From NCBI GenBank assembly GCA_964475755.1, contig CAYYXR010000003.1, positions 91,177 to 155,176 of the forward strand: a stretch of DNA of 64,000 nucleotides, given 5' to 3'. Below are positions 34,065 to 43,839 of this stretch, piece by piece (the first letter of the stretch is position 1; each line of letters begins with the position of its first letter). The notes under the pieces were generated by a model that did no database searches, was not told the DNA's origin, and saw nothing but the letters and a program-made list of their open reading frames with translations. The position numbers were made by a program, and so were the translations under genes. This DNA is from UBA11612 sp964475755 (GTDB taxonomy: Bacteria; Pseudomonadota; Alphaproteobacteria; Rhodospirillales; Rhodospirillaceae).

Positions 34065-34499
34065 ATGTCCGCCGTGCTAATTGCCGTATTCGGTTCGGCC
34101 TTTTTGGCCGCAACGATATTACCGTTCTATTCGGAGATCGTGTTCGCCGCCGCCCTGGCCGACCCGGACAACAGCCGTTGGGCCCTGTGGCTTGCCGCCA
34201 CATCGGGGAATACGTTGGGGGCTGTGGTGAATTGGGCGCTCGGGCGGTGGGGCTCGCATCTGCGCGACCGGCGCTGGTTTCCAGCCTCGAAGGAGGCCTG
34301 GGACAAAGCCGAGGCCTGGTTCAGACTTCGCGGCGTGTGGTTACTGTTGCTGGCGTGGCTACCCATCGGCGGAGACGCGTTGACCGTTGTTGCCGGATTC
34401 CTGCGCGTGCGCTTCGATGTGTTCTTTGTTCTCGTGGCGCTCGGAAAAGGCGCACGCTACGCAGCGGTGATGGCGGGGGTTGACCTTGTTTTTCTATAA
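34065..34499 (+). CDS. YqaA/DedA-type small membrane protein
   Basis: This 144-residue membrane protein has helices VLIAVFGSAFLAATILPFYSE, NTLGAVVNWALGRW and a C-terminal pair around WLLLLAWLPIGGDALTVVAG. This is the DedA/VTT layout of E. coli YqaA, a family of polyprenyl- or phospholipid-flipping membrane proteins. The ATG at 34065 gives the short soluble N-terminus typical of YqaA. It is divergent from the amidase gene. The precise role is unknown. Confidence 0.72.
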   Translation: MSAVLIAVFGSAFLAATILPFYSEIVFAAALADPDNSRWALWLAATSGNTLGAVVNWALGRWGSHLRDRRWFPASKEAWDKAEAWFRLRGVWLLLLAWLPIGGDALTVVAGFLRVRFDVFFVLVALGKGARYAAVMAGVDLVFL

Positions 34500-34546
34500 C
34501 GGTCCACTCTGATGGTTGCGGTGAAAGACGTAAAAAGGGAGGCGTG

Positions 34547-35527
34547 ATGCGGGCAGCTTTTTATACGCAAAACGGAGAGGCGCGCGATGTGTTGAGCGTG
34601 GGCGATGTGGAAACGCCGCAGGCCGGTGCAGGTGAGGTTCTGGTCCGCGTGCATGCGTCCGGTGTCAATCCGTCCGATGTGAAAAGCCGGCGCGGCGGGC
34701 CGGGCCGGGCCATGGCTTTCGAAAAAATTGTTCCCCATAGCGACGGCGCAGGGATCATTGAAACCGTCGGCGACGGCGTTTCCAAGGATCGGATCGGCGA
34801 GCGCGTGTGGATTTGGAACGGCCAATGGAAGCGCCCGTTCGGAACGGCCGCCGAATTCATTGCCGCGCCCTCTGCGCAAGCCGTGAGTCTTCCCGAAAGC
34901 GTGGAGTTCAACGCCGGTGCGTGTCTCGGCATTCCTGCGCTGACCGCGCAGCATGCCGTGTGTGTGGACGAGCCGGTCGAAGGCCAGTGGATATTGGTGA
35001 CGGGTGGTGCGGGCGCTGTGGGCAACTACGCGATCCAGTTCGCCAAGATGAAGGGCGCGAAGGTGATTGCGACCGTCAGCTCGGATAAGAAGGCGGAGGT
35101 TGCACGCACGGCGGGCGCGGATCATGTGGTCAATTATAAAACCGATGACGTCGGCGCGGCGGTTCAGGACATCACTGGCGGGCAAGGCGTGGACCGCATT
35201 GTCGAGGTGGACTTTGGCGGCAACCAGAACCTGATCTCCACGTGCTTAAAGCCGGGTGGACTGGTCGTGGTGTACGGGTCTAACGATCCGGCGCCGACGT
35301 TGTCGTTTTTCCCGTTGCTGGTGAAGGGCCCGCGCCTAAGATTTTTCATTGTTTATGAACTGCCGGAAGCTGCGCGCGCCGAAGGCATTGATGACATAAA
35401 TGCATTAATCGCGAGTGGTGATATGCACCACGTCATTGCCGCCGAGTTTCCGTTGGACAGGATCGTGGACGCGCATGAACTGGTGGAAAGCGGCACAGCC
35501 TTGGGCAATGTGATCGTCAAACCGTGA
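34547..35527 (+). CDS. NADPH:quinone reductase family protein (MDR superfamily)
   Basis: This 326-residue medium-chain reductase without zinc ligands has the GroES-like N-terminal part (GAGEVLVRVHASGVNPSDVK) and the NADPH-binding VTGGAGAVGNYAIQFAKMKG near residue 150. It resembles quinone oxidoreductases such as QOR. The natural quinone or enone substrate is not evident. The ATG at 34547 follows GGGAGG. It is convergent with the aminotransferase, seven bases apart. Confidence 0.85.
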   Translation: MRAAFYTQNGEARDVLSVGDVETPQAGAGEVLVRVHASGVNPSDVKSRRGGPGRAMAFEKIVPHSDGAGIIETVGDGVSKDRIGERVWIWNGQWKRPFGTAAEFIAAPSAQAVSLPESVEFNAGACLGIPALTAQHAVCVDEPVEGQWILVTGGAGAVGNYAIQFAKMKGAKVIATVSSDKKAEVARTAGADHVVNYKTDDVGAAVQDITGGQGVDRIVEVDFGGNQNLISTCLKPGGLVVVYGSNDPAPTLSFFPLLVKGPRLRFFIVYELPEAARAEGIDDINALIASGDMHHVIAAEFPLDRIVDAHELVESGTALGNVIVKP

Positions 35528-35534
35528 GGCGCAT

Positions 35535-36941
35535 TTACTCGGCGGCGGCGGGTGTGTTTTCGCCGCGTTTCATGGCGTTCTTGCCGATGCGGTAAAGAGA
35601 CTCCCAGGCCGGACCGGGGAATTTGTGCAGGTCCACCATCACTTTTTCGAAAGCACCCAGGAACCATTTCACATCCTGTTCATTAAGAACAAGCGGCGGG
35701 ATCAGCTTGATCGCATTCGTCTGATGGCCCGAGACCTGGGTCAGGATACGGTGGTCGGACAGCATCGGGATGGTGATGGCTTGGCAGAACAAATCCTTGC
35801 TTAGAGCGTGCACACTGGTCCAGGCGGTGCGCAAGGCCAACGACTTCGGCGCGGCGAACTGAATTCCGATCATGAGGCCGCGCCAGCGCACATCGCCGAT
35901 GAATTGAAATCTCTCTTTCATGGCGAGAAGACCGGCGCCGAGTTTATCGCCCATGGCCTGGGCATTCGCGGCGGCATTGATTTCATCGAGGGCAGTGAGC
36001 GCAGCTAGTCCCGCCACCATGGCCATGTCGCCCTGGCCGAAGGTGGAGGAATGGACAACGCAATCCTCGAGTGAAGAGAAGACTTTGTTATAGGTCGCCT
36101 TTTTGAAAAGAACCGCGCCGACTGGGACGTATCCGCCGGACAGTGCTTTGGAGATGACAACGATATCGGGATCGACATCGCCGTCGTGTTCCATGGCCAG
36201 GAATTTGCCCGTGCGGCACAGGCCGGTCTGGACCTCGTCCATAACCATCAGCGTGCCATACTTTCGGCACAACGCGGCGGCTTCACGCAAATAGCCGGGA
36301 TCGGGAATAGCCACACCCTTGCCTTGAATGGGCTCGACAATGAACGCTGCCACGTCTTTCTTCGAGAGCTCTTCTTCGAGTGTGCCGAGGTCGTTGTATT
36401 TGATCTTCCTGTTCCCCGGCAGCAACGGTCCGAAGCCATTGCGGAACACATCGGCGCCGTTGAGCGACAGCGCGCCCGTGGTTAGGCCATGAAAAGCGGA
36501 CGAGGTATGCAGAACGCCTTCGCGCCCCGTTGTGCGCCGCGCGAACTTAATGGCTGTTTCGATTCCTTCCGCGCCAGCGCTTGTAAAATAGACGTAGTCA
36601 AAACCCGGGATGCGGCGTTTGAGCTCTTCAGCGAGCTTGCCCGACAATAGAGGAGTGCCCAGCTGAACAAGACTCGCGGTTTCGCAGGCCAGAAAATCCT
36701 CGAGGGCCTTGCGCACCGTTTCGTTGTTGCGACCCATGTTGAACATGCCGTAGCCGCCGAGCATATCGAGATAGCAATTGTCTTCGGCGTCATAGAGGTG
36801 CGCGCCTTCGGCCCGCACATAGGTGCGGTCGAATCCGATCAGGCTTAAGGATTTCGCGAAGCGCGGATTTACGTTTTCGCTTTGCAGGCGGTGATGCGGA
36901 CCGGCTGCATCTTGAATAAGTTTGCGGACGTCGAGCGGCAT
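35535..36941 (-). CDS. Class III aminotransferase, candidate HpnO (aminobacteriohopanetriol synthesis)
   Basis: This 468-residue PLP-dependent aminotransferase of class III has FTSAGAEGIETAIKFARR, the cofactor-binding MVMDEVQTGLCRTGKF and the Schiff-base Lys in VVISKALSGGYVPVGAV. The N-terminal SLSLIGFDRTYVRAEG and DMLGGYGMFNMGRN recall HpnO, which turns ribosylhopane-derived aldehyde into aminobacteriohopanetriol. Its place only 3.2 kb beyond the hpnC end of the hopanoid region agrees. Ornithine- or GABA-type aminotransferase activity cannot be excluded from sequence, so I leave the symbol blank. Confidence 0.7.
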   Translation of the reverse strand: MPLDVRKLIQDAAGPHHRLQSENVNPRFAKSLSLIGFDRTYVRAEGAHLYDAEDNCYLDMLGGYGMFNMGRNNETVRKALEDFLACETASLVQLGTPLLSGKLAEELKRRIPGFDYVYFTSAGAEGIETAIKFARRTTGREGVLHTSSAFHGLTTGALSLNGADVFRNGFGPLLPGNRKIKYNDLGTLEEELSKKDVAAFIVEPIQGKGVAIPDPGYLREAAALCRKYGTLMVMDEVQTGLCRTGKFLAMEHDGDVDPDIVVISKALSGGYVPVGAVLFKKATYNKVFSSLEDCVVHSSTFGQGDMAMVAGLAALTALDEINAAANAQAMGDKLGAGLLAMKERFQFIGDVRWRGLMIGIQFAAPKSLALRTAWTSVHALSKDLFCQAITIPMLSDHRILTQVSGHQTNAIKLIPPLVLNEQDVKWFLGAFEKVMVDLHKFPGPAWESLYRIGKNAMKRGENTPAAAE

Positions 36942-37087
36942 ATAAGGCAGTTCCCCGTGGCCCGATAAGCCAGGCCTTGTCTGGCGCGCACATTAGCACA
37001 GACCGTGCTTCAAGTGTGTTGGATAAAAGCGCGCAATGTGCTGCAACTTAAGCAATAATTGCTGAATAGACGGCGTGAGCGAGGGAA

Positions 37088-38443
37088 ATGAGCAAGTCGG
37101 CGCACATGGTTGGGGATGGGATCGGCCGGGGCGGAACCATACCGTTTGCCGACGCCTTCAAAGCTTGGCTCAAGGTGGCTGCGCTGTCCTTCGGCGGACC
37201 GGCGGGACAGATCGCGGTAATTCATCGCATTTTTGTGGACGAGAAAAAGTGGGTCGGCGAGGGCCGGTTTTTGCGCGCCCTCAATTACTGCATGCTGTTG
37301 CCCGGACCCGAAGCGCAGCAGTTGGCCACTTATCTCGGCTGGACTCTTCATGGAATACGCGGCGGGCTAACGGCAGGGCTGCTGTTCGTGCTGCCGGGAT
37401 TTCTCTCGATCCTGGCGCTGAGTATTTTGTATGTCGCTTTTCGCGAGGTGCCCTTCGTTTCGGGTGTCTTCTTCGGGGTTAAAGCAGTTGTCTTGGCCAT
37501 TGTGATCGACGCGGTGCGCCGTATTGGCGCACGGGCGCTAAAAACGAGGGCGGCCTGGAGCATTGCAGCGGCGGCTTTTATCGGCATTTTTTTTCTCGAC
37601 GTGCGTTTCCCGGTCATTGTTATTGGTGCGGGATTGCTTGGGTATGCTCTCGCAGCGGTGAGACCCGATCTATTGGGTGTGCGTGAAGCGGTTGAGGAAG
37701 ACGTGTCGCTTGAGCCGCAAACCGACCGATCCTGGCTCCGCGCCCTCAAGGTTGCCGGTGTCTGTATCGCTTTGTGGTTCGCGCCGATTATTGCCGCGGT
37801 TTTGATCACCGGGAATGACAGTGTGTTCACGCAGCTCGGGCTGTTCTTCAGCAAGATGGCGGTGGTCACGTTCGGCGGCGCCTATGCGGTGCTGTCCTAT
37901 GTCGCTCAGGAAGCGGTGCAGAATTTTGGATGGTTGCGACCGGGCGAAATGATCGACGGCCTGGGCATGGCGGAAACTACGCCGGGTCCGCTTGTCCAGG
38001 TGGTGCAATTTGTCGGCTTCCTGGCCGCCTATCGCGACAATGCGGGGATGGACCCCTGGATTGCGGCGGTTCTTGCCTCCGTGCTCGTGACCTGGGTGAC
38101 CTTCGCGCCCAGCTTCCTTTGGATTTTCCTGGGTGCGCCATACGTCGAAAAACTGCAAAGCAATGCGCGCTTGTCGGCGGCCTTATCCGCAATCACCGCC
38201 GCCGTGGTCGGGGTCATTCTCAATCTCGCCGTCTGGTTCGGGTTGAATGTGACGTTCGCCGCGGTTGCCGAGGTGCATGCCTATGGCCTGCGGCTCTATG
38301 TTCCGGCCCTTCCGACCTTAGACTTCGCGGCCGCTGGGCTGGCGATCGCCGCCGCCGTGGTGCTCCTTGGGTCCAGGGTTGGCATGCTGCCCGTTTTGGC
38401 GGCAGGCGCGGTGATCGGCGCTGTATATAAAACTGTATTCTGA
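37088..38443 (+). CDS. chrA: Chromate transporter ChrA, two-domain form
   Basis: This 451-residue membrane protein has two homologous CHR domains. The first has AALSFGGPAGQIAVIH and LPGPEAQQLATYLGW, and the second has VVTFGGAYAVLSYVAQEAV and MAETTPGPLVQVVQFVGF. These motifs define the long-chain chromate ion transporter family, which exports chromate in competition with sulfate. No chrB regulator is adjacent. It stands alone between the aminotransferase and a coiled-coil membrane protein. Confidence 0.92.
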   Translation: MSKSAHMVGDGIGRGGTIPFADAFKAWLKVAALSFGGPAGQIAVIHRIFVDEKKWVGEGRFLRALNYCMLLPGPEAQQLATYLGWTLHGIRGGLTAGLLFVLPGFLSILALSILYVAFREVPFVSGVFFGVKAVVLAIVIDAVRRIGARALKTRAAWSIAAAAFIGIFFLDVRFPVIVIGAGLLGYALAAVRPDLLGVREAVEEDVSLEPQTDRSWLRALKVAGVCIALWFAPIIAAVLITGNDSVFTQLGLFFSKMAVVTFGGAYAVLSYVAQEAVQNFGWLRPGEMIDGLGMAETTPGPLVQVVQFVGFLAAYRDNAGMDPWIAAVLASVLVTWVTFAPSFLWIFLGAPYVEKLQSNARLSAALSAITAAVVGVILNLAVWFGLNVTFAAVAEVHAYGLRLYVPALPTLDFAAAGLAIAAAVVLLGSRVGMLPVLAAGAVIGAVYKTVF

Positions 38444-38515
38444 CCCAAATCATATTGGAGCTTAGCTCTGTGAGCTATACTGGGGAAATTGGGTCGTGCG
38501 TGGGAGGTCGCCGTC

Positions 38516-39103
38516 ATGAGCCGTGTTCTGTCGCAGCTCCAAGCCCGGATTGATGCACTGGAAGAGGAGTTCGAGCGCGAACTGGAAACGCGTCGAAGCC
38601 AGTTCCGGTACATTGTTGAAAATCGCCGCGTACGGTTTGAGGCCGAAGCCCGCCGTCATCATAGACGTCTGCGCAAGAGTCTCCTCCGGTTTCTACGCCA
38701 GTCCCCATTGCTGCACTATATGACCGCGCCGGTGATCTATGCGCTGATCATTCCCATTGTACTGTTGGATCTGTTCGTCACAGTATACCAATGGATTTGC
38801 TTTCCTGTGTACGGCATCCGCCGCGTCAAACGCTCCGACTTCATTGCCCTTGATCGCCACAAACTGGGTTATCTAAATATTATCGAGAAGCTGAATTGCG
38901 ATTTTTGCGGTTACGCCAACGGTGTCCTCGCCTACGTGAGAGAGGTCGCAAGCCGGACCGAGCAGTACTGGTGTCCGATTAAACACAGCCACCGCGTGCG
39001 GTCTTGCCACCGCCGATACTACAATTTTATCGATTACGGCGATGCTGAAGGCTACGTATCAAATGCTCCCAAACTCAGGGACAATATCCGCAAGGAGAAA
39101 TAA
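38516..39103 (+). CDS. Membrane protein with N-terminal coiled coil and Cys-rich C-terminus, unknown function
   Basis: This 195-residue protein belongs to no family I can name. Residues 1-60 are highly charged and likely coiled (QARIDALEEEFERELETRRS). Residues about 68-100 form one or two hydrophobic helices (YALIIPIVLLDLFVTVYQW), and the C-terminal part carries CDFCGYANG, YWCPIKH and RSCHRRYYNF, a set of Cys/His that could bind zinc or iron. The ATG at 38516 follows GGGAGG. The next gene starts two bases after its stop, with its ribosome binding site AAGGAG inside this gene. The two are thus coupled and probably act together. Confidence 0.72.
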   Translation: MSRVLSQLQARIDALEEEFERELETRRSQFRYIVENRRVRFEAEARRHHRRLRKSLLRFLRQSPLLHYMTAPVIYALIIPIVLLDLFVTVYQWICFPVYGIRRVKRSDFIALDRHKLGYLNIIEKLNCDFCGYANGVLAYVREVASRTEQYWCPIKHSHRVRSCHRRYYNFIDYGDAEGYVSNAPKLRDNIRKEK

Positions 39104-39105
39104 CC

Positions 39106-39600
39106 GTGTTTGTTGCCGGTCTGACCGTATTGCTTCTCGCTGCGATGGTGCTGATACACTATCAAGGCCTACGCCTGATCTCGTTTGTCGTGGAAATCAT
39201 CAAGATTCCGCCGCCTATGCGGATGGTGATTGTCGTTCTGGGCGTGATCATCGCGCATACAGTCGAGATCGCCACATTTGCCTTCGGGTATCAGATTGCC
39301 GATGCGCGGCCGGGCGCCGGTGATTTTGTCGGGCTTCACGACAGCCTCTTGACCAATAACGCGCTCTCACCATTGCCGCGACCCAATTTGGACCTGGCCT
39401 TCTTCGATTACTTCTATTTTTCCGCTGAAACGTTTGCATCGCTCGGTTTGGGGGATATCTATCCCATCGGCGATTTGCGTCTGATGGCGAGTTTCGAAGT
39501 GCTTAGTGGACTGATATTGATCGGCTGGTCGGCATCGTTCACCTATATTGCCATGCGTAAGTTCTGGGAATTGCATGTAGGGCGCAAACATTGGTTCTGA
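39106..39600 (+). CDS. Ion-channel-like two-helix membrane protein
   Basis: This 164-residue protein has four hydrophobic segments. The last two enclose a pore-loop-like stretch, AETFASLGLGDIYPIGDLR, which has the position and form of a potassium channel selectivity loop but reads SLGLGD instead of TVGYGD. It resembles ion channel family 2 proteins. Selectivity is uncertain because of the altered filter. The start is a GTG at 39106 coupled to the upstream coiled-coil protein. Confidence 0.7.
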   Translation: MFVAGLTVLLLAAMVLIHYQGLRLISFVVEIIKIPPPMRMVIVVLGVIIAHTVEIATFAFGYQIADARPGAGDFVGLHDSLLTNNALSPLPRPNLDLAFFDYFYFSAETFASLGLGDIYPIGDLRLMASFEVLSGLILIGWSASFTYIAMRKFWELHVGRKHWF

Positions 39601-39624
39601 CGCATTCAGGAGCGCGATAAAGCC

Positions 39625-40410
39625 GTGAAGCTAAGCGACTCACAACGCAAGCAGTTCGACGAGGAAGGATATCTGTTCCTGCCCGAATGCTTCACACGCG
39701 AGGAGGTGCGGGCTCTCAAGCGCGACGCCGAGCGGGTGTACGCGCTGAAGCGCGAGGAAGTCTGGCGGGAAAAGTTCGGCGCGCCCCGCACGGCCTTTGC
39801 CGCGCATCTGTACAACGAAGGGTTTGGCATTCTGGGCCGCCATCCACGCCTGATCGAACCGGTGCAACAGGTGTTGGGCGAGGCGGTGTACATGCACCAG
39901 TACAAGGTCAACGCCAAGGCGGCATTCGACGGCGAGGTGTGGCAGTGGCATCAGGACTACGGCACGTGGATGCGCGATGACGGCATGCCCGAAGCGCGCG
40001 CCATGAATATCGCCGTGTTTCTGGACGAGGTGATGCCGATCAACGGGCCGTTGATGTTCATCCCCAAAAGCCACAAGCACGGCACGTTGAGTGCCGGCCA
40101 TGATACGGAAACCACGTCTTATCCGTTGTGGACCCTCGATAAGGAAACCGTGAGCCGCCTGGTGAATGAGGGCGGCATCGTTGCGCCCACGGGCAAGGCG
40201 GGCGGCGTTTTGATGTTCCACGGCAATCTGGTGCACGGTTCGTCAGGCAACATTACGCCGTATCCGCGCACCATCGTTTATCTGACGCTGTGCGCGGTCT
40301 CGAACCATATCCGCACGCCGACGCGGCCCGAATGGATCGCACATCAGGACTTCACGCCGATTACGCCGTGCAATGACGATGCCTTGGCCGAATATGCCCG
40401 CGCCGGGTGA
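39625..40410 (+). CDS. Phytanoyl-CoA dioxygenase (PhyH) family protein
   Basis: This 261-residue Fe(II)/2-oxoglutarate dioxygenase shows the metal triad His-x-Asp in VWQWHQDYGTW and the distal His in LMFHGNLVHGSSGN. The family start FDEEGYLFLPECFTREEV is also clear, and MIFIP-like PLMFIPKSHKHG is present. The substrate is not known; relatives include ectoine hydroxylase and phytanoyl-CoA hydroxylase. The start is a GTG at 39625. It is followed after six bases by the COG4091 dehydrogenase, so the two may belong to one catabolic path. Confidence 0.85.
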   Translation: MKLSDSQRKQFDEEGYLFLPECFTREEVRALKRDAERVYALKREEVWREKFGAPRTAFAAHLYNEGFGILGRHPRLIEPVQQVLGEAVYMHQYKVNAKAAFDGEVWQWHQDYGTWMRDDGMPEARAMNIAVFLDEVMPINGPLMFIPKSHKHGTLSAGHDTETTSYPLWTLDKETVSRLVNEGGIVAPTGKAGGVLMFHGNLVHGSSGNITPYPRTIVYLTLCAVSNHIRTPTRPEWIAHQDFTPITPCNDDALAEYARAG

Positions 40411-40416
40411 GCCCGC

Positions 40417-41724
40417 ATGAATCTGCACCGATTGTTGGCCGAGCGCATGGAGGCGGGAAAGCCCGTGCGCGCCGCGCTGATCGGGGCAGGCAAGTTCTCC
40501 ACCATGTTCATGGCCCAGGTGCCGTTTATCAAAGGCCTGGAGATCGCGGGCATTGCCGATCTCGACATCGGCCGCATTAAGGCTGCGTGCAAGGTGGCGG
40601 AATGGCCCGATGATCTTGTCGCATCCACGGCGATTACGGAAAACGCGATTGAATTAATCGGACGCGATGACGTGGAGGTGGTGATCGACGCCACCGGCCA
40701 TCCGCCCGCCGGTATACGTCACGCGCGTGCGGCGATCGCGGCAGGAAAACACATTGTGATGGTCAATGTGGAAGCCGACGTGTTGGCCGGGCCGGTGTTG
40801 GCCGCCGAGGCGCGGCAAGCCGGCGTGGTGTATTCACTCGCTTACGGCGATCAACCCGCTCTGATCGCCGAGATGGTCGATTGGGCACGAGCGTCGGGGT
40901 TCAAGGTGGTGGCCGCGGGCAAAGGCACGAAGTACCTGCCGAGTTATCACGCTGTTACGCCTGACGGGGTTTGGGCCCATTATGGTCTCAACGCCGAAGA
41001 GGCGAAGGCGGCGGGCATGAACCCGCAAATGTTCAATTCTTTTTTGGACGGCACAAAGTCCGCCATCGAGATGGCCGCCGTCGCCAATGCCTGCGACTTG
41101 GCGGTGCCGAGCGACGGCCTGGTGTTTCCGCCGTGCGGTGTTGACGATCTGGCGCAAGTGTTGCGGCCAAAGTCGGACGGCGGCATCCTTGAACGTGAGG
41201 GCGTCGTCGAGGTCGTCTCAAGCTTGGAGCGCAACGGCAAATCCGTAGCGCGGGATTTGCGCTGGGGCGTGTATGTCGTGTTGGAGGCGCCGAGCGCATA
41301 TGCAGCCGCGTGTTTCGGTCAATATGGTCTGGTAACCGACCAAAGCGGTAAATTCACCGCGATGTATAAGCCCTACCATTTGATCGGATTAGAACTGAGC
41401 ATCTCGGTGCTCTCAGCGGCGTTGCGCGGCGAGCCCACCGGTCAGCCGCGCGCCTTTCGCGGCGACGTGGTGGCTGTGGCCAAGCGGGATTTGGCGGCCG
41501 GTAAAACGCTGGACGGCGAAGGCGGTTACACCGTGTGGGGCAAACTGGTGCCTGCCGCGAAAAGCATGGAGATGGGCGCGCTGCCCATCGGCATGGCAGA
41601 CCGGGGCCGGTTGACGCGCGCGGTTGGTGCGGGAGAAATCGTGCGATTGGATGGCGTTGAGGGTATCGATTCGCAGTCGCTGGAGATGCGGCGCGCCATG
41701 AAGGAACGGGCTGATCTAAATTAA
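40417..41724 (+). CDS. COG4091-type dehydrogenase with C-terminal SAF domain
   Basis: This 435-residue protein has an N-terminal NAD-binding domain (RAALIGAGKFSTMFMAQ, EVVIDATGHPPAGIRHA) resembling homoserine dehydrogenase, and a C-terminal SAF domain (RDLAAGKTLDGEGGYTVWGK). This architecture is the predicted homoserine-dehydrogenase-like COG4091 family, whose members take part in oxidation or degradation of small hydroxy acids and sugars. No threonine-pathway genes are adjacent, so true homoserine dehydrogenase activity is unlikely. It is coupled to the PhyH gene. Confidence 0.82.
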   Translation: MNLHRLLAERMEAGKPVRAALIGAGKFSTMFMAQVPFIKGLEIAGIADLDIGRIKAACKVAEWPDDLVASTAITENAIELIGRDDVEVVIDATGHPPAGIRHARAAIAAGKHIVMVNVEADVLAGPVLAAEARQAGVVYSLAYGDQPALIAEMVDWARASGFKVVAAGKGTKYLPSYHAVTPDGVWAHYGLNAEEAKAAGMNPQMFNSFLDGTKSAIEMAAVANACDLAVPSDGLVFPPCGVDDLAQVLRPKSDGGILEREGVVEVVSSLERNGKSVARDLRWGVYVVLEAPSAYAAACFGQYGLVTDQSGKFTAMYKPYHLIGLELSISVLSAALRGEPTGQPRAFRGDVVAVAKRDLAAGKTLDGEGGYTVWGKLVPAAKSMEMGALPIGMADRGRLTRAVGAGEIVRLDGVEGIDSQSLEMRRAMKERADLN

Positions 41725-41802
41725 GCCGAACTGTCATTATTTTTTCGGCGCACGAGCCTATAGTATGCGGCGCGTTGTAGATTTTAGGCGAGACCGGCGA
41801 AC

Positions 41803-43737
41803 GTGACCCCGCGAACTTTTGAAGACATCCTGCAGGCGCGGTATTCGCGCCGCCGTCATATTAAACACATACTGATGGCCGGGGCGGCTGCCGTACTGCC
41901 GTCCTGCGATGGTGAAACGGCGGCATCAAAAAATTCGTCAACGCTGACATTTCCCGAAGTTCCGTTCGGATTTGACGACACCCACCATGTGGCGCAGGGC
42001 TATAGGGCGGACGTTCTGATCCGCTGGGGCGATGAGGTTGTGCGCGGTGCGCCCGCGTTTGAGCCCGGCAAACCTGATGCCAGCGCTCAGTCCAAGCAGT
42101 TCGGCTTCAACAATGATTTCATCGGCTACTTCCCGCTGCCGCTAGGGTCGAAAAATTCCGATCACGGCCTTTTGTGCGTGAACCACGAGTACGCTCAAGG
42201 CCATATGATGTTTCCCGGCTTCAAACACCAGTTCGAGGAAGCTTTGAACGCCGGCGAGGCGCAGTTGCGTGCGGAACAGGCAGCAGTTGGACTTTCCGTG
42301 ATCGAGGTCAAAAAAGAAAACGGCGATTGGCGTGTGGTGCCTGAAAGTTCCTACGCACGGCGCATCAATGTGTCGACACCGATGAATATTACCGGCCCGG
42401 CCACGGGACATGCGCGCCTTGTCACCAGCGCCGACCCGACCGGCATGCGCGTGCTCGGGACCCTTGCCAATTGCGCCGGCGGCGTGACGCCTTGGGGCAC
42501 GGTGTTGACGTGCGAGGAAAATTTTCAGGACTCGTTCTGGGGCGACCGCGACAGGGCTGCTGAGTTGGCGCCCGCGGAGCGCGCAGGTTGGGACAGTTTC
42601 GGCGCGGGATTTACCGAAAAGGAAAGGGCGACGCCGTGGGATGCGCCGGTTCGACGTTACGCGCTCTCAGGCTGGTCCCGTATTGACGACAGATTCGATA
42701 TCACCAAGGAGCCCCACGAGAGCAACCGTTTCGGTTGGGTGGTGGAAATCGACCCCTATGATCCGGAGTCCGTACCGAAAAAGCGTACGGCGCTGGGCCG
42801 CATCCGGCACGAGGGTGCGACGGTTGTCGCCAAGCCTGGAAAGCCCGTTGCGGTGTACTCGGGTGATGATCAAGAATTTCAGTTTGTTTATAAATTTGTC
42901 TCGCACGAGTCCTACGCGCCGGATGACCGCGCGCACAACATGGATCTGCTAAAGAGCGGCACACTCTATGCCGCCAAGTTCAATGACGACGGAACCGGTG
43001 AGTGGCTCGCGTTGGACATGCGCGGCGGATCGATGATCGATGCCCGGCAAACGGCGGAGGCGGCAGGCGCGACGCATATGGACCAGCCCGAAGATATCGA
43101 GACCTCACCCGTTAATGACTGTACGTATGTGACCTTAACCAAGAACAGGAACCGTCAGGCGAGCGAGACGGACGCGGCAAATCCGCGCCCGGTCAATTAT
43201 TGGGGCCACATTATTGAAATCCGTCCGCCGGCCGTGCGCGGTGGACGCAACCATACGGCGACGACTTTTGAGTGGGAGATTCTCGCCCTCGGCGGCGACC
43301 CGCGCGATATGTCCGAGAATGTGCCCGGGCGCCCTCACGCCAATACCAGCGAGAGCGGGTGGTTCGCCAATCCGGATAATCTTGTGTTCGATCCCAAGGG
43401 TCGGATGTGGATTTCAACGGACGGCATGGAGGATTCGGGCGAGGAATCGAGCTACGGCAAACCGATCCATGACGGTCTTTGGGCGATGGATGTGGACGGC
43501 GAGGGCCGTGCATTGCCCCGGCATTTCTTCGGCTGTCCGCGCGGCGCTGAGTTGACCGGCCCGTGTTTCACCCCGGACGGAAAGACACTGTTCGTTTCCG
43601 TTCAGCATCCGGCCTCAGAGGGCAGGAGCACGTTCGATGCGCCGTCCACCCGTTGGCCGGATTTCGACGCGGGATTGCCGCCCCGTCCATCCGTGGTTGT
43701 CATCACCAAAGACGGTGGCGGCGAGATCGGGAGCTAG
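41803..43737 (+). CDS. PhoX-family phosphatase (DUF839)
   Basis: This 644-residue exported protein has a twin-arginine-like leader (ARYSRRRHIKHILMAGAAA) ending in SCD, which could also serve as a lipid site. The PhoX domain follows, with GLLCVNHEYAQGHMMFPGF near residue 125, the block GGVTPWGTVLTCEENFQDSF and, near the end, FFGCPRGAELTGPCFTPDGK. PhoX proteins are Ca/Fe-dependent alkaline phosphatases of the periplasm, made under phosphate limitation. No Pho box is evident upstream. The start is a GTG at 41803. Confidence 0.85.
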   Translation: MTPRTFEDILQARYSRRRHIKHILMAGAAAVLPSCDGETAASKNSSTLTFPEVPFGFDDTHHVAQGYRADVLIRWGDEVVRGAPAFEPGKPDASAQSKQFGFNNDFIGYFPLPLGSKNSDHGLLCVNHEYAQGHMMFPGFKHQFEEALNAGEAQLRAEQAAVGLSVIEVKKENGDWRVVPESSYARRINVSTPMNITGPATGHARLVTSADPTGMRVLGTLANCAGGVTPWGTVLTCEENFQDSFWGDRDRAAELAPAERAGWDSFGAGFTEKERATPWDAPVRRYALSGWSRIDDRFDITKEPHESNRFGWVVEIDPYDPESVPKKRTALGRIRHEGATVVAKPGKPVAVYSGDDQEFQFVYKFVSHESYAPDDRAHNMDLLKSGTLYAAKFNDDGTGEWLALDMRGGSMIDARQTAEAAGATHMDQPEDIETSPVNDCTYVTLTKNRNRQASETDAANPRPVNYWGHIIEIRPPAVRGGRNHTATTFEWEILALGGDPRDMSENVPGRPHANTSESGWFANPDNLVFDPKGRMWISTDGMEDSGEESSYGKPIHDGLWAMDVDGEGRALPRHFFGCPRGAELTGPCFTPDGKTLFVSVQHPASEGRSTFDAPSTRWPDFDAGLPPRPSVVVITKDGGGEIGS

Positions 43738-43839
43738 GGCGATTAAGTCCCCGTGCCTTAACATTGCCGCATCTACGCCTTTCGCGCGCCGGAATCGGGG
43801 CGTTCTATGGAGCCCTGATATTTTTCAGGGGATATGGTC

